From Pseudomonas parafulva (GTDB taxonomy: Bacteria; Pseudomonadota; Gammaproteobacteria; Pseudomonadales; Pseudomonadaceae), in NCBI RefSeq assembly GCF_002021815.1, contig NZ_CP019952.1, positions 2,449,001-2,513,000 on the forward strand: a stretch of 64,000 bases of DNA, in the 5' to 3' direction. The notes under the pieces are model-generated. The model was not told the origin of the DNA and did no database searches. It was given only the letters and a program-made list of their open reading frames with translations. The stretch's first letter is position 1; every line of letters starts with the position of its first letter. Positions 13,501 to 28,500 of the stretch are shown in pieces. The position numbers and the translations under genes were made by a program.

Positions 13501-16500
13501 ATGCCTTCCTGCAACGGCGCCAGTGGATAGATGTCCTGGACGTTGCCGGTGCCGCCTGGCACCTGGGCGACGATGCGCGCGATGGCGCCCTCATCGAGCG
13601 TAATCAACGGCAGCATCGCCGGGGTGATCTGCTCGCAGCCGGGGGCGATCAGGTTGGCCGGCACCGTGACCGCGCGCGCCTGGCCCAGGGTACTGGCCAG
13701 CGCCGCGATGGTCGGCTTGCCGAACAAGGTGCGGACATCGACCTGCAGCCCTTCGCGGCGCAGCCGCGCGGTGAGGTTGACGGCCAGCAAGGAGTGCCCG
13801 CCCAGCTCGAAGAAGTTGTCGTGACGACCGACCTGCTCGACGCCGAGCAGATCAGCCCAGGCCTGGGCCAGCGCGGTTTCTACCGGGCCTTGGGGTGGCT
13901 CATGGTCCTCGCCGGCCCGGTGCAGCATGGCAGGCTCGGGCAGCGCCCTGCGGTCGAGCTTGCCATGGCTGGTCAAGGGCAGCACATCCAGACGTGTGAA
14001 GGCCTGCGGCACCAGGTGCATGGGCAGGCTGGCCAGCATGGCCTGACGCAGCGCGTCGACGTTGACCGGCGCGGTTTCGGTGAACCAGGCCAGCAGCCGG
14101 TCATCGCGTACCAGCACCACGGCATCGCCAACCCCCGGCTGGGCAGCCAGCGTGCATTCGATCTCGCCCAGTTCCACACGCACGCCGCGCACCTTGACCT
14201 GGTCATCGTTGCGGCCCAGGTACTCCAGGGTGCCGTCCGCTCGCCAGCGCACCAGGTCGCCACTGCGGTACATGCGCGCATTGGCTTGGGGGCTGTACGG
14301 GTCGGGCAGGAAGCGGTCGTGGGTCAAGGTCTCACGGTCGAAGTAGCCGCGTGCCACACCTGCCCCACCGATGTACAACTCGCCCACCGCGCCCAATGGC
14401 ACCAGTTGGCGATAGGCATCCAGCACGTAGACGCGGGTGTTGGCGATCGGCTTGCCGATGTGCAGCGGCGCGCCCGCGGTCAGGGCCCCGGCGGTGGCAA
14501 CCACCGTGGCTTCGGTCGGCCCGTAGTTATTGACCACCGTGAAGCCTGGATCACGCTCGAACTGACGCAGACGGTCACCGCCGATCAGCAAGGTCTGCAA
14601 GGTCGGGTGCTGGTGCTCGCGGCGCAGCGCCTGCTCGGCCACCGGGGTAGGCAGGAAGCTCACCGCCAGCGGTTGTTGCAGCCACCAGTCGAGCAGCTCA
14701 TCCACGTGCTCGGCCCCGATGTGCGCGGGGGGCACGTGCAACACAGCCCCGGCGCACAGGGCCGGCCAGACCTCCCAGGCCACGGCGTCGAAACCGAAGC
14801 CTGCAACGGTGCTGGTGTGGGTTCCCGCCCCTACGCCAAAGGCGTCGCAGTGCCAATGCACCAGGTTGGCCAGGGTGGCATGTTCGACCATCACCCCCTT
14901 GGGCTGCCCGGTGGAGCCGGAGGTGTAGACCACATAGGCCAGCTGGTGCGCATCGAGCCCGGCCACGCAGGGATTGACGTGCGATTCGCCCTGCCAGCCG
15001 TCCTGGTCCACGACTGTGCAATGCACAGGGCCCATCCGGCCTTGGTTGACATGATCGACCAGCACCGTTTTCGGGGCGCTGTCACCGAGCAGGTAGGCGA
15101 TGCGCTCATCGGGATAAGCCGGGTCGATCGGCACATAGGCCGCCCCGCACTTGAGCACGGCCAGCAGGCCAATGAGCCGCTGCGGGTTGCGCGGCAAGCA
15201 CAGGGCAACGCGGTCGCCCAGGCCTACGCCCTGTTGAATCAGGAAATGCGCCAGGCGGTTGGCGCTGCGGTTGAGTTCGCCATAGCTCAGCACACATCCG
15301 TCCTGCACCAGCGCAGCCCCTTGTGGCGCGCGGTCCGCCTGGGCTTCGATCAGCCCATGCACGGTCTGCCCTTGAGGGTAGGCTTTGTGGGTGGCGTTGA
15401 AGGCGTGCAACAGCTGCGCCTGCGCTGGAGCGCCAAGCACCGGCAGCAGGGCCACCGGCAGGCCCGTTCCAGAGGCTGCGCCTGGCTGACGCAACTGCTC
15501 AAGCGTGGCCACAAGGCCCGTCAACACCTGGTTCATGGCACTGGCCACCTGCGCAGCGTCAATCCCGGCCTGGGCCAGCACACTCAAGCTGAAGGCTTCG
15601 CCTAGATCATCGACGCTCAAGGTCAGCGGGTAGTTGCTGCGCTCTTCGCCCCCGAGCAGACGCACGCCCTGCATGGCCCCGGTGTGGCTGCCGTCCGCGG
15701 CGCTGCTGTGGCGGTAGTTGAACAAGGCACTGAACAGCGGCAGCGAGCCGGCCACCCCACTGCATCGCTGGGCCAGCGCGAGGGGCGCGTGCTCGTGCAT
15801 CAGCAGCGCGCTCAGACGCTGGTGAGTGGTGCGCACGGCTTCGACCAGCGGCACGGACAGGTCGATACGCAGCGGCAAGGTATTGATGAACACCCCCAGC
15901 GCCCGGTCGGCCCCTTCGCCGCCGTGCAGGCGGCCCATCAACACGGTGCCGAAGACCACGTCACTGCGGTTGGCCAGTGCGCCCAGCACCCGCGCCCAGG
16001 CCAGGTGCGCCAGGCTGGCGACGCTCACCCCCAGGTGCCGCGCTTGCTCACGCAACCCTCCGGCCACGCGGGCATCGACGCCCAGGCGCGCCTCCTCGAT
16101 GGCATGCCCTTCGCCTTGCACGTCGGCCAGGCCCAGCGGCAAGGTCGGTTCGTCCACATCGCCCAGCATCTGCCGGAAGAACGCCTCGTGCCCCGCCTCG
16201 TCGTCCCCGAGCCGGGCCTGGGCCACGTAGTTTCGATACGGCACCGGCGCCGTCAGGGTGTCCCCCTGCCCGGTCATCAGCGCTTGCATCTCGCTGGCGA
16301 TGACTTCCATGGCAGTGTGGTCCAGGGCCAGGTGGTGGAACTGTAAAATGGCCACCACGCGCAGGTTGCGCGGATCGGGCGCGTAAACCAGGCGCATCAT
16401 CGGCGCCTGCGCCAGGTCCAGGCGCTGCTGGCGGGCATCGAAGCGCGCCTGCAAGGCGTGCAGCACGTCGGCCTCGTCCAGCCCGTCGACGGCGCTGACC

Positions 16501-19500
16501 GCCATCTGCGCTTTACGCCATACCACCTGCACCGGTTGCGCCAGGCCTTCGCTGATCACGGCGGTGCGCAGAATGTCGTGGCGGTCGATCACCTGTTGCA
16601 ACGCCGCTACCCAGTGCTGCAGATGCGCCAGGCTGTTGAAGGCCAGGCGCGATTGCAGCAGGTACGGGTCGCCCTGCTGGGCACTCAGGTGATGGAACAG
16701 AATGCCTTGCTGCAGCGGGGCCAGGGGGTAGATTTCCTGCACGTTGGCCGCCCCACCAGGCACGCTGGCCACGATGTGGTCGATGCTGCCCTGATCAAGC
16801 GCGATCAGGCTGAGCATCTGCGGCGTGATGCGCTCGGCGTGCGCTGGCACGCGGTTGTCAGGCACTTGCAGGTCGCGGTCCTGGCCCACGGCGGCGGCCA
16901 GGGCTGCCAGGGTGGGCTGGGCAAACAGCACACGCACGTCGGCGCCCAGGCCGGCCTTGCGCATCCGCTCGACCAGGGTCACGGCCAGCAGCGAGTGCCC
17001 GCCCAGTTCGAAAAAGTGATCATGCCGACCGACGCGCTCGACCTTGAGCACCTCGGCCCAGAGGCTCGCCAAGGCCACCTCGACCTCGCCCTGCGGGGGT
17101 TCGAAGCCACGGGTCAGCACCGCGTCGAGACCAGGCGCCGGCAAGCCACGGCGATCAAGCTTGCCATTGGCCGTGAGGGGCAATGCCTGAAGCTGGACGT
17201 ACGCGGCCGGCAGCATGTAGTCGGGCAACTGCGTCTGCAACCTGGCGTGCAGGTCGGCGATCAGGGGCACAGTAGCGTGGGCAGTGAAGTAGGCCACCAG
17301 CCGTTTGTCGCCCGGCTGATCTTCGCGCAGCAGCACGACGGCTTCCCGCACGCCGTCGCATTCGGCCAGGCGCGTCTCGATTTCACCCAGCTCGATGCGG
17401 AAACCACGCAGCTTGACCTGCTGGTCGGCGCGGCCCAGGTAGCGCAGGGTACCGTCTGGTTGCCAGGCCACCAGGTCGCCACTGCGGTACAGCCGATCCT
17501 GCGGCCGGCCGCTGAACGGATCGGCGATGAAGCGCTCGGCCGTCAGCGCGGGCTGGCCCAGGTAACCCAGGGCTACACCGTCACCGCCGATGTACAACTC
17601 GCCGACGGCCCCCACGGGCAGAAGTTGCTGGTGAGTGTCCAGCACGTAGCAGCGGGTGTTGCCGATCGGCCGGCCTATGGGCAGGCTGCCCGCCTCGACA
17701 CGGGTCATCTCGAAGGTGGTGGTAAAGGTCGTGGCTTCGGTTGGCCCGTAGCCGTTTAGCAGGTGTGCCGGGGCACCGTCACGCAGCACCCGGGCCACGA
17801 CATGCGGGTCCAGCACGTCACCACCGACCATCAGGTAGCGCAGGCGTGCAAAGGCTGGCAGCAAGGCTTCGGCAAATTGATGGAACAGGCCGGCGGTGAG
17901 CCACAACACGCTCACCTGCTGGTTCAGCAATGCATCGCGCAGCTTGTCGCGCGCCAGCACCTGGTCCTGATCGATGACCACCACCACGCCGCCGTTGAGC
18001 AGCGGCGCCCACACTTCGAGGGTGCTGGCGTCGAATGCCGGGTTCGAGGCGAAGGCGACACGGTCCTGGGCGGTGAACGCCGCAAAACCGTTGTTGATGA
18101 CCAAACGGGCAATGGCCCGATGGGGCACCTGCACGCCCTTTGCCGCCCCGGTGGAGCCGGAGGTATACATCACGTAGGCCGCGCGCTGGGCTGAAACCTC
18201 GGTGTGCGGCGCCTGGGCCGGCTGATCGGTCAGATCACAGCGGTCCAGGTCGATGCGTACGGCACAGGGCGGCGCGGGCTCGTGGCTCAACGTCAGCAGC
18301 ACGGCTGCCCCGCTGTCTTGCACCATATAGGCCTGGCGCTCCACGGGCGCATAACTGTCCAGCGGCACGTAGACGGCGCCGCAGGCACTGACGGCCAGTT
18401 GCGCCGCCAACAGGTCGAAGCTACGCGGTAACAGCAGCGCCACGCTGTCCCCCGGCATCACGCCCAGGTCCAGCAGGTGGTGCGCGAGACGGTTGGCATG
18501 CCGTTCGAGCTGGGCATACGTCCATTGCTGCTCGCCATGCACCACGGCGCAGGCACTGGGCGCACGGTGAGCCTGTGCGCTGAACAATGCATGCAGCGGT
18601 TGGTCCCGTGGATAGTCGCGCGCGGTGGCGTTGAAGCCGTCGAGCACCCGTTCGCGTTCGCCAGCCGGTAGCTGCGAAACCTGCCACAACGGGGTACCGG
18701 GCGCCTGTTCCAAGGCCTGCGCCAGTTGGCCAAGCGCATGGGCCAGCAGCGTGCAGACCTGCTGGCCATCGACCTGGGCCACGGCCTGCACGGTAAGTGC
18801 CATTGCATCGCCCACATCGTCTACGTTGACCACCAGCGGATAGTTGCTGCGCTCCACCGCCGCCACCTGCTCGATGCCGTTCCAGGCCTGGCTCAAGCCC
18901 TGCTGGGCCGGTGCGCTGTGGCGGAAGTTCAGCAGGCTGGTGAACAGTGCTTGTGAAGCCGGCACCGCACTGCAGCGCTGGGCCAAGGCCAAGGATGCCT
19001 GCTCGTGGGCCAGCAGGCTGGCGAGGCGCTGATGAGTCAGGCGCACGCCATCGGCGACACCCGCCGCGCCTGCGCTGACGCGCAGCGGCAAGGTATTGAT
19101 GAACATGCCCAAGGCACGCTCGGCGCCTGCGCCGCCCTGCAGGCGGCCGAGCAGGACAGTGCCGAACACCACCTCCTCGCGGCCGCTGAGCTGCGACAAC
19201 ACCTGCGCCCACCCCTGGTGCACCAGGCTGGCCAGGCTCACGCCCAGTCGGCGCGCTTGTTCGCGCAACTGCACGACCACCTCGCCTTCGATCCACTGAC
19301 GCGTCTCGAACACCTCGCCCGTACCTGTATCGGCGTTGTGCAGGCCGAACACGACAGTTGGCTCGTCGATGTCGCCCAACAACTCACGGAACAGCGTTTC
19401 GTCTGCCTGCGGATCGGCGCCAAGGCGTGCCTGGGCCACGTAGTTACGGTAGGGCGTGCTGGCGTGCAGCACTGGCTGGCCTTGCAGCACAGTGGTGATT

Positions 19501-22500
19501 TCCGCCACCAGCTGCTCGACCGCCGCATGGTCGAGGATGATGTGGTGGATGAACAGCGTTGCCTGCACCTGTTGCCCAGAGGACGCTTGCACCAGGCGCA
19601 CCAGCGGCGCCTGGGTGAGCTTCAGCCCCTCGCCAGGGATGGCAAGTTGGCTGGCCAGCGCAGGGGTGTTGCGCCATACCACCTGCACGGGTTCTTCGAG
19701 CGCGTGCCAATGGATGCTGGTGCGCAGGATGTCATGGCGAGCGATGACCACGTCCAGGGCAGCGGCAAAAGCGTCCAGCTGCGCCTGGTCGGGGAAGCTG
19801 AAGCGGGCCTGCAGCACATAGGGGTCGCGGTCTTCGCAGGTCAGGTGGTGATAAAGAATGCCCTGCTGCAAGGGCGCCAGGCCATAGATGTCCTGGATGT
19901 TCTCGACCCCGCCGGGTATCTGCGCCACCAGCGTGTCGATGGCCGCTTGCGAAAGGTCCGCCAGCGGCAACAGCTCAGGTGTGATACGGGTGCAGTCAGG
20001 CGTGATCAGGTTTTCCGGCACGACGACGCTGCGCTGACTAACCAGCGCGGCAGCCAGGGCTTGCAACGTCGGCTGACCGAACAACACTCGAATGTCGGCT
20101 TGCAGCCCGCGTTCCCGCAGGCGCGCCGTCAGGGTGACCGCCAGCAGCGAATGGCCGCCCAGCTCGAAGAAGTTGTCTTGTCGGCCCACGCGGTCCACGC
20201 CCAACAGGTCGCCCCAGAGCGCGGCCAGCAAGGTTTCGGTCTCGCCCAGTGGTGCTTCGAAGGCGCGTTCCTGGGTCACGTCAGGGGCAGGCAAGGCCTT
20301 GCGGTCGAGCTTGCCGTTGGGGCTCAGCGGCAAGGCCTGCAGGTGCATGAACAGCGCCGGCACCATGAAGTCCGGCAATTGACGCAGCAAGGCTGCGCGA
20401 AGCGCGTCTACCGGTTGCTGGGAGCCGGTGTAGTAGGCAATCAAGCGCTGGTCGCGGGCGATGACCACGGCCTCCTTGATGCCCGCGACAGCCGTCATGG
20501 CTGCTTGAATTTCACCCAGTTCGATACGCAGCCCGCGCACTTTCACCTGGTCGTCGTTACGGCCCAGGTATTCGAGGTTGCCGTCCGGCAGGTGCCGTGC
20601 CAGGTCGCCGGTGCGGTACAGCCGCCCGCCTGGGCGCTGGCCGAAGGGGTCATCGACGAAGCGCTCGGCGGTCAGCTCGGGGCGGTTCAGGTAACCGCGG
20701 GCGACCTGTACGCCACCGATGTATAGCTCACCGGCCACGCCCTGCGGCACCGGCTGGCCTTGCTCGTCCAGTACGTAGAGGGTGGTGTTGGCGATGGGTT
20801 TGCCGATTGGGGTGTTGTCGGGTGCGCTGACGCAGTGCCAGGCACTCACATCCACCGCGGCTTCGGTCGGGCCGTAGAGGTTGTGCAGCTCCACGTCTGG
20901 CAGTTGTTGGTGGAAACGACGCACCAAGCTGCCCGGCAATGCTTCGCCGCTGCACACCACCCGTTTGAGCGAAGGCGCGGACCAGCCTGATTCCATGGCC
21001 GAGAGGAATACGTCCAGCATCGACGGCACGAAGTGCAGCGTGCTGACACCTTCGGCCTCGATAGCCCGTTGTAGGTACTGCGGGTCGCGATGCCCACCGG
21101 GCCGGGCCATGACCAGTTTCGCACCGGTCTGCAAGGGCCACAGCAGCTCCCAGACCGAAACGTCGAAGCTGAACGGGGTCTTCTGCAGCACGACGTCGTC
21201 AGCATCCAGCGCGTAGGCGTCCTGCATCCACAGCAGGCGGTTGACCACGCCGGCGTGCTCGTTCATCACCCCTTTGGGCAGGCCGGTAGAGCCTGAGGTG
21301 TAGATGACGTACGCCAGGTGCTGCGCGGTGAGCCCTGGCACATGCGGGTTGTCGGCAGGTAGTTCGAGGCTCAAAGGCGCGTCCAGATCGATCACGACGC
21401 CGTGCTCAGGCACATGCCTGGTCGCCGCGTGCACCAGTACCGCTACCGGCGCGCTGTCGGTGAGCATGTGGCGGATACGTTCTGCCGGGTAGTCCGGATC
21501 GACCGGCACATAAGCGCCGCCCGCCTTCAGGATCCCGAGCAAGCCCACCATCATCGACAAGCCGCGTTCGACACAGATCGCCACGCGATCGTCGGGTTTC
21601 ACACCCAGCGCGATCAGGTGGTGAGCCAGGCGGTTGGCCTGGGCGTTGAGCTGCTCGAAGGTCAGCTCGCCCTCCTCGGCACTGACGGCGACAGCCTGCG
21701 GGGTGCGCTGTACCTGATCCTCGATCAGTCGATGCAGCGTGTGATCGAGCCCGTAGGCCTTTTCGGTAGCGTTAAAACCTACTAGCACGCGCTCACGCTC
21801 ATGGCTCTCGAGCACGGGCAATTGCTGCACGGGCAGCGTCGGGGTGCGGTCAAGCCCGCTCAGCAGCGCTTGCAGCACCTGCTGCACCTGCCCACAGATG
21901 CGCTGCGCGCCGATCTGGGAAGGTACGGTAGCCACCAGTCGGAACGCGTCGCCCAGATCATCCACGTTCAGGCTCAGGGGGTAATTGGTGCGCTCCTGCC
22001 CGTCCACCACCTCGATGCCCGCCCAGCCTTCGCCGCGATCGGCGCCCGGCTGGGTGCCATGGCGGTAGTTGAGCATGGCGCTGAACAACGGCTGCGGCGC
22101 CGCGACGCCACTGCAACGCTGTGCCAACGCAAGCGAAGCATGCTCATGGGCCAACAGGTCGCTGAGCCGCTGATGCACGGCCTTGGCCGCCTCCACCAGG
22201 CCGATGGCCTCCAGGTCCACGCGCAATGGCAAGGTGTTGATGAACATGCCCAGCGCCCGTTCGGACCCTTCACCGCCCTGCAGGCGCCCCAGCAGCACGG
22301 TGCCGAACACCACGCACGATCTGCCACTGGCAGCCCCGAGCAGGCGGGCCCAGGCCAAATGGAACAACGAAGCAACGCTGATGCCCAGGCGCCGCGCCTG
22401 TTGGCGCAAGCCGGCAGACAGGGCCTCGGGCAAGACCTGCTTGGCCTCATCCAGGTCGCGGCCGTCGCCTTGCACGTCATCCAGGCCATAGGGCAAGGTC

Positions 22501-25500
22501 GGCTCATCGATGTCACCCAGCTGCGCGGTGAAGAACGCCTCATGGGCGAGCTGATCGACCCCTAGCCTGGCCTGGGCCACGTAATTGCGGTAAGGCACCG
22601 CAGCATGAGCCGGTACGGGGGCACCACTAAGCAGGGCCGTCAGCTCTTCGCCCACTACCTCCAGCGCCGTGTGGTCCAACACGATGTGGTGGAAGTGTAA
22701 GCTGGCCTCGATGCCGTCCTGCCCCTGGCTGTACACCAGTCGCAGCAGCGGGGCCCGTGCCAGGTCAAGGTTGGCAGTGGCCGACAGGTCAGCTACGGCG
22801 TCCACGCTCAGGCGAGCCTGGCGCACCACCACCTGCACCGCTTGCGGCAGCCCTTCCCAGAAGATCGCCGTGCGCAATACATCGTGGCGGGCGATGACCT
22901 GGTCCAGTGCAGCGGCGAAGGCCTGCAGCCGTTGCCTGTCGCTCAAACGCAGGCGCGTATGCAGCACGTAGGGGTCATGCTCGGCCGACAGGTGATGGTA
23001 GAGGATGCCTTCCTGCAACGGCGCCAGGGGGTAGATGTCCTGCACGTTGGGCGCACCGCCCGGTACCTGCGAGACGATCCGCCCGATGGCGGCCTGGTCC
23101 AGCTCGATCAGGCTGAGCATGTCGGGGGTGATGTGCGAGCAGTTCGCCGGGATGCGGTTTTCGGGCACCTGGACCTGGCGGCTGGCCGTGAGCGTGGCCG
23201 CCAGGGCCGCTACGGTCGGCTGGCCGAACAAGGTGCGCACATCGACCTGCAAGCCTTCAAGGCGCAGCCGAGCGGTCAGGGTGACGGCCAACAGCGAGTG
23301 GCCACCCAATTCGAAGAAATTATCGTATCGGCCCACCTGCGGCACCGCCAGCAATTCGCCCCACAGGCGGGCCAGCAGGGCTTCGGTATCACCTACCGGC
23401 GCCTCGAAGGCCCGTGCCTGCAACACGCTGTCCGGGGTGGGCAGGGCTTTGCGGTCAAGCTTGCCATTGGGCGTCAAAGGCAAGCGATCCAGGTGAATGA
23501 ACACCGCGGGCACCATGTGCTCGGGCACGTGCTCGAGCAAGCCCTGGCGCAGTGCCTCGGGGGCCTGCGGGTCACCGGTGTACCAGGCAGCCAGCCGGGT
23601 GCCGTCCACCGCGAGCACTACCACGGAGTCCACACCAGGCAAGCGCTGCAGGCAGGTTTCGATCTCGCCGGGTTCGATCCGCAGGCCGCGCAGCTTGATC
23701 TGCTGGTCGAGGCGGCCGAGGAAGACCAGCTCGCCCTGAGCATTCAGGCGCACCAGGTCGCCACTGCGGTAAAGCCGCTCGCCCTCGACGAAGGGGTTAT
23801 CGAGGAACCGCTCCGCTTGCTGCTCGGGCAAGCCCAGGTACCCGCGGCTAACGCCAGCACCGCCTATGTGCAGGTGCCCGGCAACGCCGGGCGGCACTGG
23901 CTGGTCGTGTGCATCGAGTACATACAAGCGGGTGTTGTCCACCGGGCTTCCGATGGGCAGGCCAGCGACGGGGATGGCGGCAGTGGGCTGCAGTGTCCAG
24001 ACGCTGCAATCGACCGTGGTCTCGGTGGGGCCGTAGACGTTGTGCAGACGCACCTGGGGCAACTGCTCGCGCACTTGGCTGGCCAGCGCACAGGTCAGCT
24101 CCCCGCCCCCACACACGATGTCCGTCAACCCTGAACACAGGCGGCTGCCAGGGTGGTCGAGGAACTGCTGCAGCAGCGCAGGCACAAACTGCACCACGCC
24201 TACCTCCTGTGCCTGGATCAACCGCGCCAGATAGTCCGGGTCGCGCTCGCCCAACGGGCGGGCAAGCACCAGGCGCAAGCCGCTGCACAGCGGCCAGAAC
24301 AGCTCCCACACCGAGGCGTCGAAGCTGATCGGCGTCTTGTGCAGTACAGCCTGGGTCGCAGCGAGCGGCCACTGCCCTTGGCTCCAGTGCACCAGGTTCA
24401 CCACGTTGCGGTGCTCGACCATGACGCCCTTGGGTAGCCCGGTGGAGCCGGAGGTGTAGATCACGTAGGCCAGGTTGCGTGCAGTGAGCCCTGGCACCAG
24501 GGGAGCCAGATGCGCTTGCTCCCCCCATTGAGCGGCGTCCATGTCCACCCTGGGCGCCTGGGTGGGCAGCGCCAGCTCGCCGATAGCGCGATGCACCAGC
24601 ACCGCGCGTGGGTCGCTGTCGCGCAGCATGTGACCGATGCGCTCGGCGGGGTAGCCAGGGTCGATCGGCACATAGGCCGCGCCGGCCTTGAGGATGCCCA
24701 GCAGGCCTACCACCAGCGCGGCACTGCGCTCAAGGCAGATCGCAACGCGGTCGTCAGGCTGTACGCCCAGCGACAGCAGATGGTGAGCCAGGCCGTTGGC
24801 CTGTCGATCGAGTTCGGCGTAACTCAGCTCGCCCTCTTCGGCCACCAGCGCGATGGCCTGTGGGCTGCGCCGGGCCTGTGCTTCGAAAAGACCGTGCAGG
24901 GTCTGCGTCAGGTCATGTGGGCAGGCGCGGTGGTTACCCAGCACCGCTGCGCGCGCCGCAGGGTCAAGCAGTGACACGCTGTGCACCGGTAGGGCCGGAC
25001 GCCGTTCAAGCGCCTCCAGCAGCTCGACCAGCACATGCGTCAATTGCTCGCACAGCGGCCGTGCGCCAATGGGCCTGCACACCTGAGCGGTGATGCGCAG
25101 CCCTGAGCCCAGGTCGTCGACGTTGACGCTGATCGGGTAGTTGCCATGCCCACCGGCCGGCAGCACTTCGATACCCTCAAGGGCCTGGTCGCGCGCCTGC
25201 TGCTCTTGCTCGGTCGCGCCGTGACGGTAGTTGAGCATCGCGCTGAACAGCGGTGTGGGTGCAGCCACGCCGCTACAGCGCTGGGCCAGCGCCAGCGAGG
25301 CGTGCTCGTGGACCAGCAGCGCAGCCAGGCGCTGGTGGGTCAGCTGTAGCGCTGCCCGTACGTCCAGCCCTGCCAGGTCCAGGCGCAGCGGCAGGGTGTT
25401 GATGAACATGCCCAATGCCCTGTCGGCGCCCTCGCCGCCTTGCAGCCGCCCGAGCAGCACGGTGCCGAAGACCACGTCGTCCTTGCCACTGGTGGCCGCG

Positions 25501-28500
25501 ACCCACCGCGCCCAGGCCAGGTGCACCAGGCTTGCGGCGCTCACCCCGCACTGGCGGGCCAGAGCCCGCAGCCGTTGATACTGCTCAAGGGCCAATTCGG
25601 TACTGGCCAGCTCGAAATCACTGGCTTGGTGCTGCAGACCGGCAAGCCCATAGGGCAGCGTCGGCTCATCGACATCGCCCAGTTCGGTCCTGAAAAACGC
25701 CTCATGCTCGGACTCGCTGATACCCAGCAGAGCCTGGGCCACATAGTTGCGGTAAGGCACCGGCGCCCCTGCCGGCGTCTGGCCGTGCAAGTGATCGCGA
25801 ATCTCTGCCAGCACCACTTTCATGGCGGTGTGGTCGAGCACGATGTGGTGGAACTGCAGCACGACCTGCACCCCTGCCGCATCATGCACATGCAACAGCC
25901 GGATCAGCGGCGCCGAGGCAAGCTCGATGCGTTGGCCGTCGAGCATCGCGTCCTTTTCTGTCACCTCGATCAACGCCAGGTTCGCCGAGCGCAGTACAAC
26001 CTGCACCGGCTGGGGCAAGCCATCCCAGAGCACCGCCGTGCGCAACACGTCGTGGCGGGCCACCACCTGGTCGAGGGCCTGGGCAAAGGCATGCAGCCTT
26101 TGCAGCGAATCGAAGGCAACTCGCCATTGCAGCAGGTAAGGGTCGACACCGTCTGCACTGAGATGGTGATAGAGAATGCCCTCCTGCAGCGGCGCCAGTG
26201 GGTAGATATCCTGGACGTTGGCCGCGCCGCCGGGGACTGCAGCGACGATGCGGTCCAGCGCAGCCTGCTCCAGCGTCAACAAGGGCAGCATAGTCGGGGT
26301 GATGCGGGCGCAGTGGGCCGGGATACCGTTGGCAGGGATGCGTACCTGACGGGCTGTGCCCAGCGCCCCGGCCAGTGCCGCCACCGTCGGTTGCGCGAAC
26401 AAAACGCGCACATCCAGGGCCAGGCCTTGTTCGCGCAGCCGCTCGATCAGGCTCACGGCCAACAGCGAATGCCCGCCCAGTTCGAAGAAATTGTCGTGCC
26501 GGCCGACTTGCTCCAGGCCCAGCACGTTGGCCCAGACCTGGGCGATGATGGCCTCGGTTTCACCCAGCGGGGCCTCGTACCCCTGCTGCACCAGGTCATG
26601 GGGCTGTGGCTCGGGCAGCGCGCGACGGTCGAGCTTGCCGTGGCTGGTCAGGGGCAGCGCCTGAATGCGGATAAAGGCCTGGGGCATCAGCTGACCCGGC
26701 AAGCACGCCTGCAAGCCCTGGCGCAGGTTACTCACCTGGACGGCAGACGTCTCGGTGAACCAGGCCAGCAAGCGTTCGCCGCGCACCAGCACCACGGCAT
26801 CGCCGACACCGGGCTGCGCCCTGAGCGCGGCCTCGATTTCACCCAGCTCCACCCTGACGCCACGCACCTTGACCTGGTCGTCGTTGCGGCCCAGGTAGTC
26901 AAGCGTGCCATCGCCGTTCCAGCGCACCAGGTCGCCGCTGCGGTACATCCGGGCGTTGGGCAGGCGGCTGAACGGGTCACGCAGGAAGCGTTCTGCGGTC
27001 AGGTCCGGCCGGTTGAAATAGCCTCGCGCCACTTGCGCGCCACCGATGTAGAGCTCGCCGGTGACCCCGACCGGCACAGGCTGGCCCAGGGCATCGAGCA
27101 CGTAGACACGGGTATTGGCAATGGGCATGCCGATGTGCAGGGCTGCGCCGGGTGTCAACGCACCCGAGGTGGCGACCACAGTGCATTCGGTGGGGCCGTA
27201 GTTGTTGACCACGGTGAATCCTGGGTCCTGCTTGAACTGACCCAGGCGATCGCCGCCCACCAGCAGGGTGCGCAACGTGGCGTGCTGGTGTGGGCGGCGC
27301 AGCGCCTGTTCAGCCACAGGCGTCGGCAGGAAGCTGACCGCCAGGGGTTGTTCGAGCCACCAGTCCAGCAACGCCTCGACCTGCTCATTGCCCAGGCAGG
27401 CCGGCGGCAGGTGCAGCGTGGCCCCCGCGCACAGGGCTGGCCAGACTTCCCAGGCCATGGCGTCGAAACCGAAACCAGCCACGCTGGAGGTGCGTGTGCC
27501 CCCCTGCACGGCAAATGCCTGGCAGTGCCAGTGGACAAGGTTGGTCACTGTCTGGTGCTCGACCATGACGCCTTTGGGCTGGCCGGTGGAACCTGAGGTG
27601 TACACCAGGTACGCCAGGTCAGTGGCAGTCAGCCCCGCCACGTGCGGGTTGTCGGCACGGCTCAGGCCCGCATCCGGCTGGTCGAGGTCGAGGCGGCGCA
27701 TGTGCGGCGGCAGGCCGCCGATATCGGTCTGGGCCAGTACCAGGGTCGGTGCGCTGTCTTCGAGCAGGTAGGCGATACGGCTGGCCGGATAGGCCGGGTC
27801 CACGGGCACATAGGCGGCCCCGGCCTTGAGTACGGCCAGCAAGGCGACGATACGGTCCAGCGTGCGATCCAGGCACAAGGCGACGCGCTCACCCTTGCCT
27901 ACGCCCTCTGCGATCAGTCGATGGGCCAACGCGTTCGCGCGTCGGTTGAGCTGGGCGTAGGTCAGGGTCAAAGCGCCCTGGCACACCGCTGTGGCATCGG
28001 GCACCGCGGCAGCCTGGGCCTCGATCAAGCCATGAACGGTCTGGCCCTGGGGGTACGCTTGTGCGGTCCCGTTGAAGCCGCCCAGTACCTGCTCGCGCGC
28101 CCCGTCGTCCAGTATGGACAGGCGCTGAACGCTGACCTGCGGTTCGTGCTCCAACGCCCGAACCAACTGCGCCACGGCCATTGCCATCCACCCGGCAACC
28201 TGCGCCGCGCCGATGTCGATCAACGCCAGCACGTTGAAGGTAAAGTCATCTCCCAGGTCGTTGACGCTGAGGGTGAGCGGGTAGTTGCTGCGCTCTTCTG
28301 CCCCCAGCAGTTGCACGCCCTCCCACAGCCCATCATTTGCCTGGGCTGCCGGGTCGGTGCTGTGGCGGTAATTGAGCAATGCGCTGAACAATGGCGTACC
28401 GGCCGCCACGCCGCTGCAGCGCTGGGCCAGTGCCAATGACGCATGCTCGTGGGCCAGCAGCGCCGACAAGTGGCGGTGCGTGGCCAGCACGCCCTGCTCT

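Noticed and set aside
1609..21382. Repeated blocks that could suggest insertion sequences or a CRISPR array
   Set aside because: The repeats are in-frame copies of adenylation domains inside continuous NRPS reading frames, without spacers, terminal inverted repeats or transposase.
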